Positions 41,205-51,195 of a DNA stretch of 64,000 nt are shown in pieces (position 1 is the first letter of the stretch; each line of letters begins with the position of its first letter). The translations under genes and the position numbers were made by a program. The stretch comes from Marinospirillum perlucidum (GTDB lineage: Bacteria > Pseudomonadota > Gammaproteobacteria > Pseudomonadales > Halomonadaceae), in NCBI RefSeq assembly GCF_003336805.1, contig NZ_QFWJ01000011.1:1-64000 (forward strand), written 5' to 3'. The notes beneath the pieces are model-generated. The model ran no database searches. It was not told the DNA's origin and saw nothing but the letters and a program-made list of their open reading frames with translations.

Positions 41205-42854
41205 TCAATCCACGTAAACCTTGAACTGTCGACGCAACTCATCCAGCACTCGGGTAGTGCCTTGTACATGCTGACTGGCAACATGTGCCTGTTCAGCCTG
41301 AGCCGCATTACTATCAGCCAGATTAGCAATGCCTTCGACGGTTTCAGCCACCTCTCTTGCCGCCAGGGTCTGCTCACGCAGCACCTGCTGAATATCTTGG
41401 GTAGCTTCCACCACGCGCAGGGTCTGCTGCTGGATATCAGCAACCGACTGGCCAGCATTTTTGGCTTTTTCCACGCCCGATTCCACCTTCTCGACGCTGG
41501 CCTGCATCTCATCGGCAGCCGCTTCTGTACGCTGCTGAATCTGAGTCACCATGTCGGTAATCTCTACAGTAGACTGAGCGGTGCGCTCGGCAAGATTGCG
41601 GACCTCATCGGCCACCACGGCAAAACCGCGACCGTGTTCACCGGCCCGCGCAGCTTCAATGGCTGCATTCAACGCCAACAGATTTGTCTGTTCGGCAATC
41701 TCGCGAATGGTGGAAACGATCTGACCGATACTGGCAGACACGGCTTCCAGTTCTTTCAGTTGGGCCGCAGATTCTTTGACGGTATCGGCAATAGCAGCAA
41801 TTTCCTGGGTACTAGCATAGACTGCCTCGGCACCGGAGCGAGCTACCTCACCGGCATTTTGAGAAGCCTCATGAGCATTATCCGCATTGTGACCGATCTG
41901 CTCTACCGAAGCGGTCAATTCTTCCAAAGCCGCCGCCATGCTTGCCGATGCAGAGGATTGCTCTTGCGCTCCGCGTGAGGTTTCCTCGCTGGCGCTGAGC
42001 ATTTCTTCTGCTGACTGTTTCAAGCTTTTGGCCGACTGGGTCATCTGGAAAGCGATTTCAAACAGGCGATTGCGCATTACCTGTACGGCATTGAAGACGC
42101 TACCGATTTCATCCTGATGTCCCATAGGTGCCTCGGCCACCAGGTTTCCCGAACCGATTTCGCGAGCGGCGCGAACCAGTTTGTTCAAACGACTGGACTG
42201 TTCCCTTAACACCAACCACTGCCAGACAAAAGCCACGCCCCCAAAAACACCCAGGCTGGCCAGCATGGGCAGAAGAACCGCTTCAGTTTGCGCGTGCTTG
42301 GTGACCATCCATTGCCAGCCAGCAACTCCCGCCAGGGCAAAAAAGAGGAAAAATAAAGGCAATAAAGCCGTCACCGTAAGACTCAGGTTACTGTAGCCGT
42401 GTTTGAAACGTGCAACCAGACCGGGCAGATGGTAGCCACCGGAAAGGCGATCACTGCTGCCTTCACGCATACGCTTGTACAAGGCTTCAGCGGCACTGAC
42501 TTCTTCACGGGTCGGACGCAGACGCACACTCATGTAACCGCCATCAGGACGTGGAGTGGCAGTAGCCTTAACCCAGTAGTGGTCACCATTTTTACGCCGG
42601 TTCTTAACCAGCCCCTGCCAGGCCCTGCCTTGCTTCAGGGTTGCCCACATGTCGCGAAAGGCTTCCTGGGGCATATCCGGGTGACGGATAATATTGTGGG
42701 GTTTGCCAATCAGTTCTTCCCGGGTAAAACCGGCGTATTCGACAAATTCATCGTTAACGTAGGTGATCTGACCCTTGGTGTCAGTATGAGAAATAATCGC
42801 GCAATCCTGGCGCACTGGATATTCATTCTGGGTGACAGGCTGATTATTGCGCAT
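41205..42854 (-). CDS. Aer-like PAS-containing chemoreceptor
   Basis: A 549-residue methyl-accepting chemotaxis protein. The N-terminal PAS (about 15-125) carries the Aer-type motif [12 protein letters not shown], which in Aer binds FAD for redox/energy taxis. A short hydrophobic hairpin (about 160-215) anchors it to the membrane, followed by a HAMP-like region. The signalling domain contains the highly conserved hairpin tip [35 protein letters not shown]. It lacks a C-terminal CheR-tethering pentapeptide. No che genes are in the window. Confidence 0.92.
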   Translation of the reverse strand: MRNNQPVTQNEYPVRQDCAIISHTDTKGQITYVNDEFVEYAGFTREELIGKPHNIIRHPDMPQEAFRDMWATLKQGRAWQGLVKNRRKNGDHYWVKATATPRPDGGYMSVRLRPTREEVSAAEALYKRMREGSSDRLSGGYHLPGLVARFKHGYSNLSLTVTALLPLFFLFFALAGVAGWQWMVTKHAQTEAVLLPMLASLGVFGGVAFVWQWLVLREQSSRLNKLVRAAREIGSGNLVAEAPMGHQDEIGSVFNAVQVMRNRLFEIAFQMTQSAKSLKQSAEEMLSASEETSRGAQEQSSASASMAAALEELTASVEQIGHNADNAHEASQNAGEVARSGAEAVYASTQEIAAIADTVKESAAQLKELEAVSASIGQIVSTIREIAEQTNLLALNAAIEAARAGEHGRGFAVVADEVRNLAERTAQSTVEITDMVTQIQQRTEAAADEMQASVEKVESGVEKAKNAGQSVADIQQQTLRVVEATQDIQQVLREQTLAAREVAETVEGIANLADSNAAQAEQAHVASQHVQGTTRVLDELRRQFKVYVD

Positions 42855-42996
42855 CTGCTGCGACCTCTTTCCCGCTAAGTGTTGTATTCAATTTATACCT
42901 ACCTTGTCCATTTATCATACTAACGTCCCTATTGTAAAAATAAAACAACCACTTAACAAAATACTTCCAGTGTTAACAATTCTTGAAACAATCACG

Positions 42997-43386
42997 TTAC
43001 ATTTGTTTTGACGCGTCGAACAAGGTATGCAACTGGCTTGCCAGGTTGACCGGATTAAAGGGCTTTTCAATCAAACCCAGAATGCCTGGCTGTTTCCAGG
43101 TTTCCGGATAATCAGCACTGACCTTGGCCGTCAAAAGAACAGCAGGCACCTCTGCCAACTCGGGATCCTGACGGGTCAACTGGAAAAACTCCAGGCCTGT
43201 CATACCCGGCAGCATTACATCGAGCAAAAAAAGATCGGGTTTAAAGGCTGCGGCCTCCTGTTGGGCAATTTCAGCCGATTCCACCAGGCAAACCTCCAAC
43301 CCACCCAGTTTTGCTAATGCCATCTGCACCAGCATACGGATATCGGGATCGTCTTCAACACAAAACACTCTGCGCAGCTCTACCAC
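42997..43386 (-). CDS. Single-domain response regulator
   Basis: A 129-residue receiver with acidic cluster E11-D12-D13, phospho-Asp D56 (LLDVMLPGMTG), Thr in LLTA and Lys in IEKP. It lacks the Rcp1-like tail and is closer to the receivers of hybrid phosphorelays. The start is GTG at 43386 with GGAG 7 nt upstream. It is the third gene of an HPt, kinase, receiver operon, so phosphate flow among the three is likely. Confidence 0.9.
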   Translation of the reverse strand: MVELRRVFCVEDDPDIRMLVQMALAKLGGLEVCLVESAEIAQQEAAAFKPDLFLLDVMLPGMTGLEFFQLTRQDPELAEVPAVLLTAKVSADYPETWKQPGILGLIEKPFNPVNLASQLHTLFDASKQM

Positions 43387-43398
43387 GGGCTAACTCCA

Positions 43399-45192
43399 TC
43401 AACTTTCTTCTGTTGTCGACAATCCATACCTGGGCAGCTCCAAATAAAAACAACTGCCCTGATGTGGCAGGGAACTAAAACCCATACGCCCTTGCATAGC
43501 GGCTACGAGCTCGCGGGTAATGGACAGGCCCAAACCGGTTCCCCCATGGCGGCGGCGATCGGAAGCATCGGCCTGGGCAAAGCGCTCAAAAACCCGGGAT
43601 TGAAACCCCAGAGGGATACCTTCACCTTCATCTTTGACACTGATACGTACCCATTCATCTTTATCAGTAGAAACCTGGATACTCACCCGAGTACCTTCAG
43701 GCGAGAATTTAACCGCATTGGAAAGCAGGTTATTCATGACCTGCTGCAAGCGTGCGTAATCGACCTTGACCTGGATATCCTCAGCGGCCATTTCTAAATC
43801 CAGCTCGATTTGTTTTGCCTTGGCCTGAGGAGAAAAATCACACAAGACTTCATCAAGAATCGGCTTAAGCGATTGCTGACGCATCTCCAGTCGCAAGCTT
43901 CCGCGCGCCAGACTGGCCAGATCCAAGAGGTCGTTTACCAGGGCCAGCAAACGCCCGGTATTGCGCTCGGCAATACTCAACATTTCTTCGCGTTCAGGCT
44001 CACCCAGTTGAGCTGAAGTCAGTAAGGAAAGACTACCCTGAATCGAAGTCAAAGGGGTGCGTAACTCGTGGCTCACCAGGGAAATAAATTCTTCCTTCAT
44101 GCGATCCTGACGGTCGCGCATCTGCTCCAGCGCATTAAAGGCCTGCAATAACTGACCGATTTCATCTTGACGCTGGATGGCGAAGGGCTGCAACCCCCCG
44201 CCCTGGTTTACTGCAGTATTGATCTGGGCGATAGCCTGGCGCACCGGTCGCAGTAAATAATGCACCAGGTAAATGGTCAAGCAGCCCATGATCACCAACA
44301 TCAAGAGCGTCAAAAGCAGATACTGGCTAATCAGGTTACGAACCGGCATCAACACTGCTCGCTCCGAAGCCAGTTTAACCACCAGCCAGTGCATGGGCTC
44401 CATATATTCGTTGACAAAGATCCAGGCCTCACCCTGTTCATCCTCGAGAGTACCCCGCGAAGTCGAGTCCAGAAGGCGATCCAACAAAGGCTCGGCACCC
44501 GGCTCCGGCAGAGGCTGTAACACCTGATCGGGATTACTCGAAGCAATATAAAGCCGGTTAATCGGATCCAGCACCAGCAGACGGCTGTCCTGGTCCTGCA
44601 TTTCTTCACCCAGCCGCTTGAAAAGTGCTTCTTCACGCAGATCAGTACTGGCGACCAGCAAGCCGACCAGTTCTTCCCGTTCATCAAAAATCGGGGCAGC
44701 CATCACATACATGGGGCGACGGGTTTTGGCACCAATTAAAAGGGAGCTGATGACAGAGGTTTTTTCAGTCAAGGAACGACTAATAAAGGAACGAAACGAG
44801 TAGTCGGTCCCTACCCGTCCGGGAAAGACCGGCTGATCTATCAGAACGACACCTTCAGGATTCATCACCGAAAGATCGCTGAAGCCACTGCCAACTTGTG
44901 CTGCTTTAAGGTGTTCTCGGATACTGGCAAGGGGCAACAAACCTTCTACATCGGCCAAACGGTCAGCATGGGCTTCGACCCAGCGCAGACGTGTTTCCAG
45001 GTTCTGCTCGATCCGTTGCACGACCAGCCTTATCTGCTCCTGCTCACGCTTTAAAAACAGGCTACGGTATTCATTCTCGAAATAGGCTTTGACCAGAATA
45101 GCTGACAAGACAGTAATGATGATAAAACAGCCAGCGAGCAACAAGCTGAGACGTTTTTGTAGTGACCAGTTGCGTGGATGAAAGGCAGCCAT
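43399..45192 (-). CDS. Cache-HAMP histidine kinase
   Basis: A 597-residue kinase from ATG 45192 (AAGGG upstream; the TTG at 45198 is less likely). TM1 is at about 15-36, a double-Cache periplasmic sensor at about 40-285 (LINRLYIASSNPDQV, WIFVNEYMEPMHWLVVKLA), TM2 at about 290-315 and HAMP at about 316-370. HisKA has a canonical SHELRTPLTSIQGSL, and the ATPase domain has NNLLSNAVKFS, DEGEGI and GGTGLGLSI. The preceding gene encodes an HPt protein and the following one a receiver, so this operon is a complete phosphorelay without an output domain. Confidence 0.93.
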   Translation of the reverse strand: MAAFHPRNWSLQKRLSLLLAGCFIIITVLSAILVKAYFENEYRSLFLKREQEQIRLVVQRIEQNLETRLRWVEAHADRLADVEGLLPLASIREHLKAAQVGSGFSDLSVMNPEGVVLIDQPVFPGRVGTDYSFRSFISRSLTEKTSVISSLLIGAKTRRPMYVMAAPIFDEREELVGLLVASTDLREEALFKRLGEEMQDQDSRLLVLDPINRLYIASSNPDQVLQPLPEPGAEPLLDRLLDSTSRGTLEDEQGEAWIFVNEYMEPMHWLVVKLASERAVLMPVRNLISQYLLLTLLMLVIMGCLTIYLVHYLLRPVRQAIAQINTAVNQGGGLQPFAIQRQDEIGQLLQAFNALEQMRDRQDRMKEEFISLVSHELRTPLTSIQGSLSLLTSAQLGEPEREEMLSIAERNTGRLLALVNDLLDLASLARGSLRLEMRQQSLKPILDEVLCDFSPQAKAKQIELDLEMAAEDIQVKVDYARLQQVMNNLLSNAVKFSPEGTRVSIQVSTDKDEWVRISVKDEGEGIPLGFQSRVFERFAQADASDRRRHGGTGLGLSITRELVAAMQGRMGFSSLPHQGSCFYLELPRYGLSTTEES

Positions 45193-45201
45193 GAACAACC
45201 C

Positions 45202-45540
45202 TTAAGCCCCGGCTGCCAGCTCATCAAGGCGTTGAATCAAAGCCGAGACCAAGGCATCAAGATGGGCAGGGTCCAGAGGCGAGCTGTCACTGCCTTCTTG
45301 TACCCGGGGGCGCAAATAACGCTCCACCTCTCTAGCCTGCTGACTCAACTCTGGCAGTTGATAGCTGCCGGCCGCCCCGGTCAGGTTATGAATCTCAGTA
45401 TGCAGCGCCTTCAATAGCGGTTCGGTAGATGAAGAGGGAAAAGCCTGCAGGTATTCATCCAGGCTGGTTCGCATACGTTCACCCCTTTGAGGTAAACGAC
45501 TGATAAAACCACGCTGTAATTGCAAAAATTCTTGTTCCAT
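45202..45540 (-). CDS. HPt phosphotransfer protein
   Basis: A 112-residue helical protein. The HPt-type motif ALHTEIHNLTGAAGSYQLPEL is at about 45-65, with phospho-His candidate H51. The usual Lys three residues later is Thr. HPt proteins shuttle phosphate between receivers. It is encoded just upstream of a kinase and a receiver on the same strand, and divergently from the OmpR-type regulator at 45722, any of which may be its partner. Confidence 0.8.
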   Translation of the reverse strand: MEQEFLQLQRGFISRLPQRGERMRTSLDEYLQAFPSSSTEPLLKALHTEIHNLTGAAGSYQLPELSQQAREVERYLRPRVQEGSDSSPLDPAHLDALVSALIQRLDELAAGA

Positions 45541-45721
45541 GCCGACCTTCTAATGAGTTGACCGCCTTGAGTGTAATACTTTATCTCGCCCTGATCCGTT
45601 TTTTTGCCCTACGGCTTAAAACAAAAAAGTTGAGCTAATACCATCTGATACATTTTGCCCGTCAGGAGAAAACCTGATAATTTAAAGCGATATATCACTT
45701 TACTCATAATGAAAACCTTGC

Positions 45722-46402
45722 ATGCCCCAAGTTGCGATTATTGAAGATGATCAGGATCAAGCCCGCCTGCTGGCCAGCTGGCTGCACAACTATGGCTACC
45801 AGGCCACCCTCTTTGTATCGGCCGAGATTTTTCGCGACAGCTATCAGCCTGAAAAATTTGATCTTCTCCTGATCGACTGGCTGCTGCCCGGCATGAGTGG
45901 CCTGCAATTAATGAAAAAGTTGGCTGACGACCCTGAACGTCCACCCACCATTTTTCTGACCTCCCTGGATGGTGAGGATGATCTGGCCGAAGCCCTGCAT
46001 TCCGGTGCCGATGATTTTATTTCCAAGCCCATCAATAAAACCATTTTGATGGCCCGGATTCGCGCGGTCACCCGGCGCGCCCAGGCTTCCAATTCAAAAA
46101 ACCGTAACTTCGAACCGCTGGAACTGGATGCCGCTCATTTTCAGCTGGGCTTTGCCGGTCAGAAGCAGCGCCTGACACCGGCTGAATTCCGTTTGATGCA
46201 ACTCTTTGTTCATTCCGAAAGCACCCTCTTTAGTCGTGAAGAGCTGGCCGATAGTATCTGGGGCGATGTTCACAAAGCCCAGGAAGGCCGAGCACTGGAT
46301 CTTTTAATCAGCCGCCTGCGCAAAAAACTGGCGGCTTTTGATCCCAGCCCCGGCCAGGTGGTCAGCCACTATGGTCAGGGCTATGCCTTCCAGCGCGCTT
46401 AA
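45722..46402 (+). CDS. OmpR/PhoB-family response regulator
   Basis: A 226-residue DNA-binding regulator. The receiver (about 3-120) has phospho-Asp D52 (LLIDWLLPGMSG), Thr in FLTS and Lys in ISKP. The winged HTH (about 130-225) has RLTPAEFRLMQLFV and the recognition region EGRALDLLISRLRKKLA. It is the only gene on the plus strand of the island and the only regulator here with a DNA-binding domain. It is divergent from the HPt operon across a 181-bp AT-rich gap that should hold both promoters. The ribosome site is weak. Confidence 0.92.
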   Translation: MPQVAIIEDDQDQARLLASWLHNYGYQATLFVSAEIFRDSYQPEKFDLLLIDWLLPGMSGLQLMKKLADDPERPPTIFLTSLDGEDDLAEALHSGADDFISKPINKTILMARIRAVTRRAQASNSKNRNFEPLELDAAHFQLGFAGQKQRLTPAEFRLMQLFVHSESTLFSREELADSIWGDVHKAQEGRALDLLISRLRKKLAAFDPSPGQVVSHYGQGYAFQRA

Positions 46403-46420
46403 CAACCACCAACCTTCTCT

Positions 46421-47497
46421 TTAAGCTGGCTGGGGCTGGCCCTGTTCTTCCTGGGTATATTCCTGGCGTATCGCCAGCAGCTGAGGCAGGCATTTTTGAA
46501 AATGCTCGACCACTTCCGGGTCAAAATGCTGGCCTGACTCCGAAACGATTAGATCAACTGCACTCTTGATGCTCCAAGCCTGCTTATAGGGTCTGGCCGA
46601 GGTCAGAGCATCAAAGACATCGGCCACGGCCGCAATACGCGCTGCCTGGGGAATGGCTTCGCCGGCCAGGCCTTGGGGGTAGCCTTCACCATTCCATTTT
46701 TCATGGTGCCCCAGGGCAATGTCTTGGGCCATTTTGAACAGGGGCGCTTCCACGCCTTTAAGCAGGTTGGCCCCCAGACGTGCATGTTCTTTCATGACAC
46801 TGTATTCAGCGGCTGTCAGCTTGCCGGGTTTTTGCAGGATGGCATCAGGAATGCCGATTTTGCCGATATCGTGCATGGGGCTGGCATTGAGCAAAAGTTC
46901 GCACTCATCTTTTGACCATCCCAGGCTGGCAGCCAGAATCGCAGAATAGCGGCTCATACGCAGGATATGATCCCCGGTTTCGTTATCGCGAAACTCGGCA
47001 GCCTGACCCAGGCGTCTGACTACTTCCAGACGGGTTCTTTCCAGCTCACAGGTTCTTTTACGCACTTCTTCTTCAAGAAAAGCTTTCTGGTCCCGCAACA
47101 GACAATGAGCCTGATGGACCTCTATCAGATTGGCCACACGCATCAAGAGCTCATGCTGATCAAAAGGCTTGCTCAGGTAGTCCCTAGCACCCAGCTTAAG
47201 TGCTTTAAGCAGACAATCCCTTTCCTGCTGGGCTGTCAGGATCAGAACCGGAGGCAAGAGGGGGTCATCCAGTGTCTGCAGTTGTTCCAGCACTTGAAAA
47301 CCGTCCAGATGCGGCATATTCAAGTCCAACAGAATGACATCCGGACGCTGGCGTTGGTAACTCTTCATCACCTGGCGCGAGTCCTGGATAACCTCACAGC
47401 TGACGTAGCCTTCTCTAGCCAGTATTTTCTGCAGCAGTTTGAGGTTAGCAGGTTCATCATCCACCAATAGCAGATGAGCGGTTTGTTTATTCAACAT
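46421..47497 (-). CDS. REC-HD-GYP response regulator (c-di-GMP phosphodiesterase)
   Basis: A 358-residue RpfG-like protein. The receiver (about 7-125) has phospho-Asp D58 (LLDLNMPHLDG) and Lys in LSKP. The HD-GYP domain (about 160-345) has HDIGKIGIPDAILQKPGKLT, HARLGANLL and HHEKWNGEGYPQGL, so the metal ligands and the GYP motif are complete. It should hydrolyse c-di-GMP and oppose the three GGDEF proteins of the island. It starts 3 bp after the stop of the double-receiver kinase, which is likely its phosphodonor. Confidence 0.94.
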   Translation of the reverse strand: MLNKQTAHLLLVDDEPANLKLLQKILAREGYVSCEVIQDSRQVMKSYQRQRPDVILLDLNMPHLDGFQVLEQLQTLDDPLLPPVLILTAQQERDCLLKALKLGARDYLSKPFDQHELLMRVANLIEVHQAHCLLRDQKAFLEEEVRKRTCELERTRLEVVRRLGQAAEFRDNETGDHILRMSRYSAILAASLGWSKDECELLLNASPMHDIGKIGIPDAILQKPGKLTAAEYSVMKEHARLGANLLKGVEAPLFKMAQDIALGHHEKWNGEGYPQGLAGEAIPQAARIAAVADVFDALTSARPYKQAWSIKSAVDLIVSESGQHFDPEVVEHFQKCLPQLLAIRQEYTQEEQGQPQPA

Positions 47498-47499
47498 GC

Positions 47500-49860
47500 T
47501 TATTTAATTTCCTTGATACTGTCCACAGAAGTCCTGCCCGGTTCAAAAACCTCCTTCACGGGTAACTCCACCCAGAACACCGATCCCAATCCCATCTGGC
47601 TATTCACACCCAGCTGCCCTCCCATTTGCACAACCAGCTGGCGGCTGATGGTTAAACCGATCCCCGTGCCCTTGATGCCACGCGCTTCAGCATCCAGGCG
47701 ATTGAAGGGTTGGCTTAATTCCTCCAGATATTGCGGAGCTATGCCTGGCCCGGTATCTTCAATTTGTAAACGCAGCCAGCCAGCTTGGGGAGCCCAGGTG
47801 GAAACGATCACCTGGCCACCCTCACGGTTGTATTTGATGGCATTGGATAACAGGTTGATCAAAACCTGCTTCAAACGGAAAGGGTCGGCAAAAATCACCT
47901 CCTGTTCTGAGAGGAGATTTTCCAGAGTTACCTGGGTCTCGCTGGCTTCTCCTTGCAGCAAGCGCAGCGCCTCGGTCACCAGGGGGTTGAGCGCAACCTC
48001 CTGCAGAGACAAGCGCACCTTGCCTGCTTCCACCCGGGCCAGATCCAAAACATCATCCAGCAATTGCTGTAAATGCTGACCGGCCTTTAGAATTTCATTG
48101 ACACTGTCTTTTTGGTCTCCGCTCAATTCCCCCTCATACTCCAGCATCTGGGCAAACCCCAGAATGGCATTCATGGGCGTACGGATTTCATGGCTTAGAT
48201 TGGAAAGAAAATTGGATTTGGCCTTACTGGCTCTTTTGGCCAGATCCCGGGCTTCCCGGGTGGCCTGGTGATCCCTTGTGCGCCCCAGTGCCAGCAGAAG
48301 TTGTTGAGCTAGCTGATCCTGCAGATGCAGCTCTTCTTCCAGAAATTCAGGCGCACTCGGCTGTAGGCAAACCAGGATTTCCAAGTGTTCATCCTCACCA
48401 TCCAGACCTTCCAGGGTTTTCTCCACGCGATGAGCCAAGGGGGTGAGTACAAAATCCTCGCTGGTGTAGGTCTGACCCTGATAAGTGATACACACACCGG
48501 TCAATTCCGGCAGTTGCCAGGCCGCGGGAATACGATCAGCAGCAGTTTGCAGCAATTGCGCTTCATCCTGAGAAAAATCTGTCATCAGGTAGAGGAGGTC
48601 ACTCAAACAGGCAAATTCCTTAAGGCGCTTGCCTCTCTCCCAGGCCAATTGTCGCTGCCATTCCTCCGTATTCTTGAGTTCCTGTTCTACTTCTTTCTGG
48701 TGGGTAATATCGGTACGGATAGAAACGTATTCGCGGATTTGCCCGTTTTCATCAAAGAAGGGGGTAATCGTGGATTCCACCCAATAAAGGCGACCATCCT
48801 TGCGTCGGTTGCAGATTTCACCCTGCCAGACCAGACCAGCACTCAATCGCCGCCAGAGATCCTGATAAAACTCCGGGGGGTGTTGACCGGATTTCAAAAG
48901 GCGGTGGTCCTGCCCCAGCAGCTCTTCCTGAGAATAACCGGAAATCTGGCAAAAACGCTCATTGACGTAGATAATTTCACCCTGGCGATTAGCCACGCTG
49001 ACAATGGCATGGCGATCCAGGGTTTCCTGCTGTTGCTGGCGCAATTGATAGAGTTGACGCATCTCCCGATAGCGTTCATCCAGACGCTCACTTAAGCGCC
49101 GACTGCGTCTGACACGCTCGGCTCTGGAGCGCAGAATGCCGGTCAGGTAGCGATCATCGACCGGCCGAATCAGAAAATCATCGGCCCCATAGCTAAGTGC
49201 TTCTTCCTGAAGATCGGCATCCTCTTCATCGGCCAGAAAAACCAACGCCGCCTGCTGCAGCCCCTTGTATTCGTATAGAAGCGCGGCCAATTCCGGCCCG
49301 GTCATCTCCGGCAGGCGGGCATCCAGCAGCAGGACTTCCGGCTGCCATTGATCATAAAGATTTAAAAAATTAGAGCTGGATTCACAGCATTTAACCTGCA
49401 TACCCTGACTTTCAAGCTGACCCAGCGTCGTTTCGGCCACCGCAGCATCGGATTGCATGAGGAGTACCCGATAGGACCCGGGCATTTCCAGTAATTTTTC
49501 TATTCGCTGGATTAGAAGATCACTATCTAAAGGCTTGGAGAAATAAGCCGAAGCTCCGGCTCGATGCGCAGCCAGACGAGCTTCCAGATCGTCCCTGGCC
49601 GACAAAAAGATCAGTGGGTAATGACTGCCTGTCTGGTGGATATCCGCCATGACCTGGCTGCCAGCCAGCTCACCTTCAGGAAACATCTGATCCATGATAA
49701 CCACGAGTGAACGCTCACCGGCATCCCGGGCAAACTGCTGGAAGGACAGGGTATCGTTGAAAACCCGGGTGGAATAACCGCGTTTATGCAAGCGCAGCTT
49801 CAAGAGGTTAGCCTGGTCTTCATCGTCATCAACAATACAAATCAAAGGGTTAGAATCCAA
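47500..49860 (-). CDS. REC-REC-PAS soluble histidine kinase
   Basis: A 786-residue cytoplasmic kinase. REC1 (about 5-122) has phospho-Asp D57 (VIMDQMFPEGE) and Lys in FSKP. REC2 (about 130-250) keeps an Asp in LLLDARLPEMTG, but the acidic pair is reduced to QSD and the conserved Lys is Arg (LIRP), so it is probably a degenerate receiver. PAS/PAC spans about 285-400 (GYSQEELLGQDHRLLKSGQHPPEF), followed by an untyped region with GAF-like length (about 410-530). HisKA is canonical (SHEIRTPMNAILGFAQML) and the ATPase has NLLSNAIKYN and GTGIGLTI. The start is TTG at 49860. The two N-terminal receivers suggest it integrates signals from other kinases. Confidence 0.9.
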   Translation of the reverse strand: MDSNPLICIVDDDEDQANLLKLRLHKRGYSTRVFNDTLSFQQFARDAGERSLVVIMDQMFPEGELAGSQVMADIHQTGSHYPLIFLSARDDLEARLAAHRAGASAYFSKPLDSDLLIQRIEKLLEMPGSYRVLLMQSDAAVAETTLGQLESQGMQVKCCESSSNFLNLYDQWQPEVLLLDARLPEMTGPELAALLYEYKGLQQAALVFLADEEDADLQEEALSYGADDFLIRPVDDRYLTGILRSRAERVRRSRRLSERLDERYREMRQLYQLRQQQQETLDRHAIVSVANRQGEIIYVNERFCQISGYSQEELLGQDHRLLKSGQHPPEFYQDLWRRLSAGLVWQGEICNRRKDGRLYWVESTITPFFDENGQIREYVSIRTDITHQKEVEQELKNTEEWQRQLAWERGKRLKEFACLSDLLYLMTDFSQDEAQLLQTAADRIPAAWQLPELTGVCITYQGQTYTSEDFVLTPLAHRVEKTLEGLDGEDEHLEILVCLQPSAPEFLEEELHLQDQLAQQLLLALGRTRDHQATREARDLAKRASKAKSNFLSNLSHEIRTPMNAILGFAQMLEYEGELSGDQKDSVNEILKAGQHLQQLLDDVLDLARVEAGKVRLSLQEVALNPLVTEALRLLQGEASETQVTLENLLSEQEVIFADPFRLKQVLINLLSNAIKYNREGGQVIVSTWAPQAGWLRLQIEDTGPGIAPQYLEELSQPFNRLDAEARGIKGTGIGLTISRQLVVQMGGQLGVNSQMGLGSVFWVELPVKEVFEPGRTSVDSIKEIK

Positions 49861-49872
49861 TTTTACACCTGT

Positions 49873-51120
49873 TTATCTTTCCAAAGCTGTTAGTAAATAA
49901 CGCCCTTTACCGGCCCTTTTGGCCTCATACATCTTTTTATCCGCCTGGCTGATTATTTGATCCTTGTCACCGGCCAACCCGGTGAAGAGGGCTCCACCAA
50001 TACTGGCCCCCAGCTGCGCTTGGCCAGCTTTCAACGTCAGAGGGGAGTCCAGACAGGCCAGCAGCTTTTCAGCGACCAGCGCAGCGAGTTCAGGATCGGG
50101 TAAGGAGGAAAGCAGCACCACAAATTCATCCCCGCCCAGGCGTGCCAGAAAATCCTGTTTACGTAAAACCCGACGTAATCTCTGGGCAACCTGTTGCAAG
50201 GCTTCATCCCCAGCCTCATGACCCAAGTCATCGTTAATAGGCTTGAAACCATCCAGATCAATAAACAGCAGGGCATGTTCTTCAGGGTGAGCTAGATCCA
50301 GTAGCTGCTGAAGGTGCTCGAGGAAAGCAGCCCGGTTATATAAACCGGTCAGGGCATCATGCCAGGCCAGATACTCAATCTTCTTCCTGGCTTTCTCTTC
50401 TTCAGAGACATCCTTGACCAAACCAATAAAGAGACTCCCCTCAGGCTGATTGATTTCGGTAATGGCTAGCTGCATGGGAAAAATCTCACCGTTTTTGCGT
50501 CTACCCTGCACACGACGACCGCTACCGATCACCCTCGGCTTGCCTTCCTTAAGGTAACGGCTGAGATAGCCATCATGTTCTTCCGCGTAGGGGCTGGGCA
50601 TCAGCAGTTTGACGTTGCGGCCTCGGCATTCAAAAGCGCTGTAACCAAAAATCTGTTCAGCTGCTTTATTAAACTGTTCGATCAACCCGCGGCTGTTAAT
50701 CGTAATAATCCCTTCATAGACATGATCCAAAACACCCGCCAGGCTCTGTTGCAGGGTTGAGATGCGTTGAAAAACATCGATGCGTGCTTGCAAGACATCA
50801 AAATCGATCGGCTTGAATAAATAATCATCCGCACCCGCCTTCAGACCTTCCAGCATGCCATCGCGGCTATCCAGAGCCGTCAAGATGATAATGGGCGTCC
50901 AGGTATGGGGTTCCAGTTCACGAATCAACCGTGTGGCTGTTGCACCATCCAGTTCCGGCATGATGCCGTCCATCAGTATCAGATCAGGTTGATGCGCCTG
51001 ATAAGCATCCACGGCAGCTCGACCATCCAGCACGTGGATGACTTCATGGCCTTTTTGAGCCAGGGTTGCTTTGACCGGTGCGGCGGTAGTGCGGGAATCA
51101 TCAGCAAGGAGTATCAGCAT
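49873..51120 (-). CDS. REC-PAS-GGDEF response regulator (diguanylate cyclase)
   Basis: A 415-residue protein with a receiver (about 1-120, phospho-Asp D51 in ILMDGIMPELDG, Lys in LFKP), a PAS/PAC (about 125-245, LIEQFNKAAEQIFGYSAFEC) and a GGDEF domain (about 255-412, ARLGGDEFVVLL). An RxxD inhibition site (RKQD) lies five residues before GGDEF. It is predicted to be active. The PAS is of the FixL-like type (NVKLLMPSPYAEEHDGYL). It differs from the duplicated pair at 29023 and 53094, so it is a separate lineage. Confidence 0.92.
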   Translation of the reverse strand: MLILLADDSRTTAAPVKATLAQKGHEVIHVLDGRAAVDAYQAHQPDLILMDGIMPELDGATATRLIRELEPHTWTPIIILTALDSRDGMLEGLKAGADDYLFKPIDFDVLQARIDVFQRISTLQQSLAGVLDHVYEGIITINSRGLIEQFNKAAEQIFGYSAFECRGRNVKLLMPSPYAEEHDGYLSRYLKEGKPRVIGSGRRVQGRRKNGEIFPMQLAITEINQPEGSLFIGLVKDVSEEEKARKKIEYLAWHDALTGLYNRAAFLEHLQQLLDLAHPEEHALLFIDLDGFKPINDDLGHEAGDEALQQVAQRLRRVLRKQDFLARLGGDEFVVLLSSLPDPELAALVAEKLLACLDSPLTLKAGQAQLGASIGGALFTGLAGDKDQIISQADKKMYEAKRAGKGRYLLTALER

Positions 51121-51195
51121 AGTTCATCCTGTGTTTTTTAACAGGCTAGCAAAACTCCCCTTTTTAGAAAGTAAAAAGGTAGGCAGAATCAGCGT

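Noticed and set aside
46421-49860. RpfC/RpfG quorum-sensing pair
   Set aside because: The HD-GYP regulator is RpfG-like, but the kinase has no membrane sensor or HPt domain like RpfC, and no rpfF is present.
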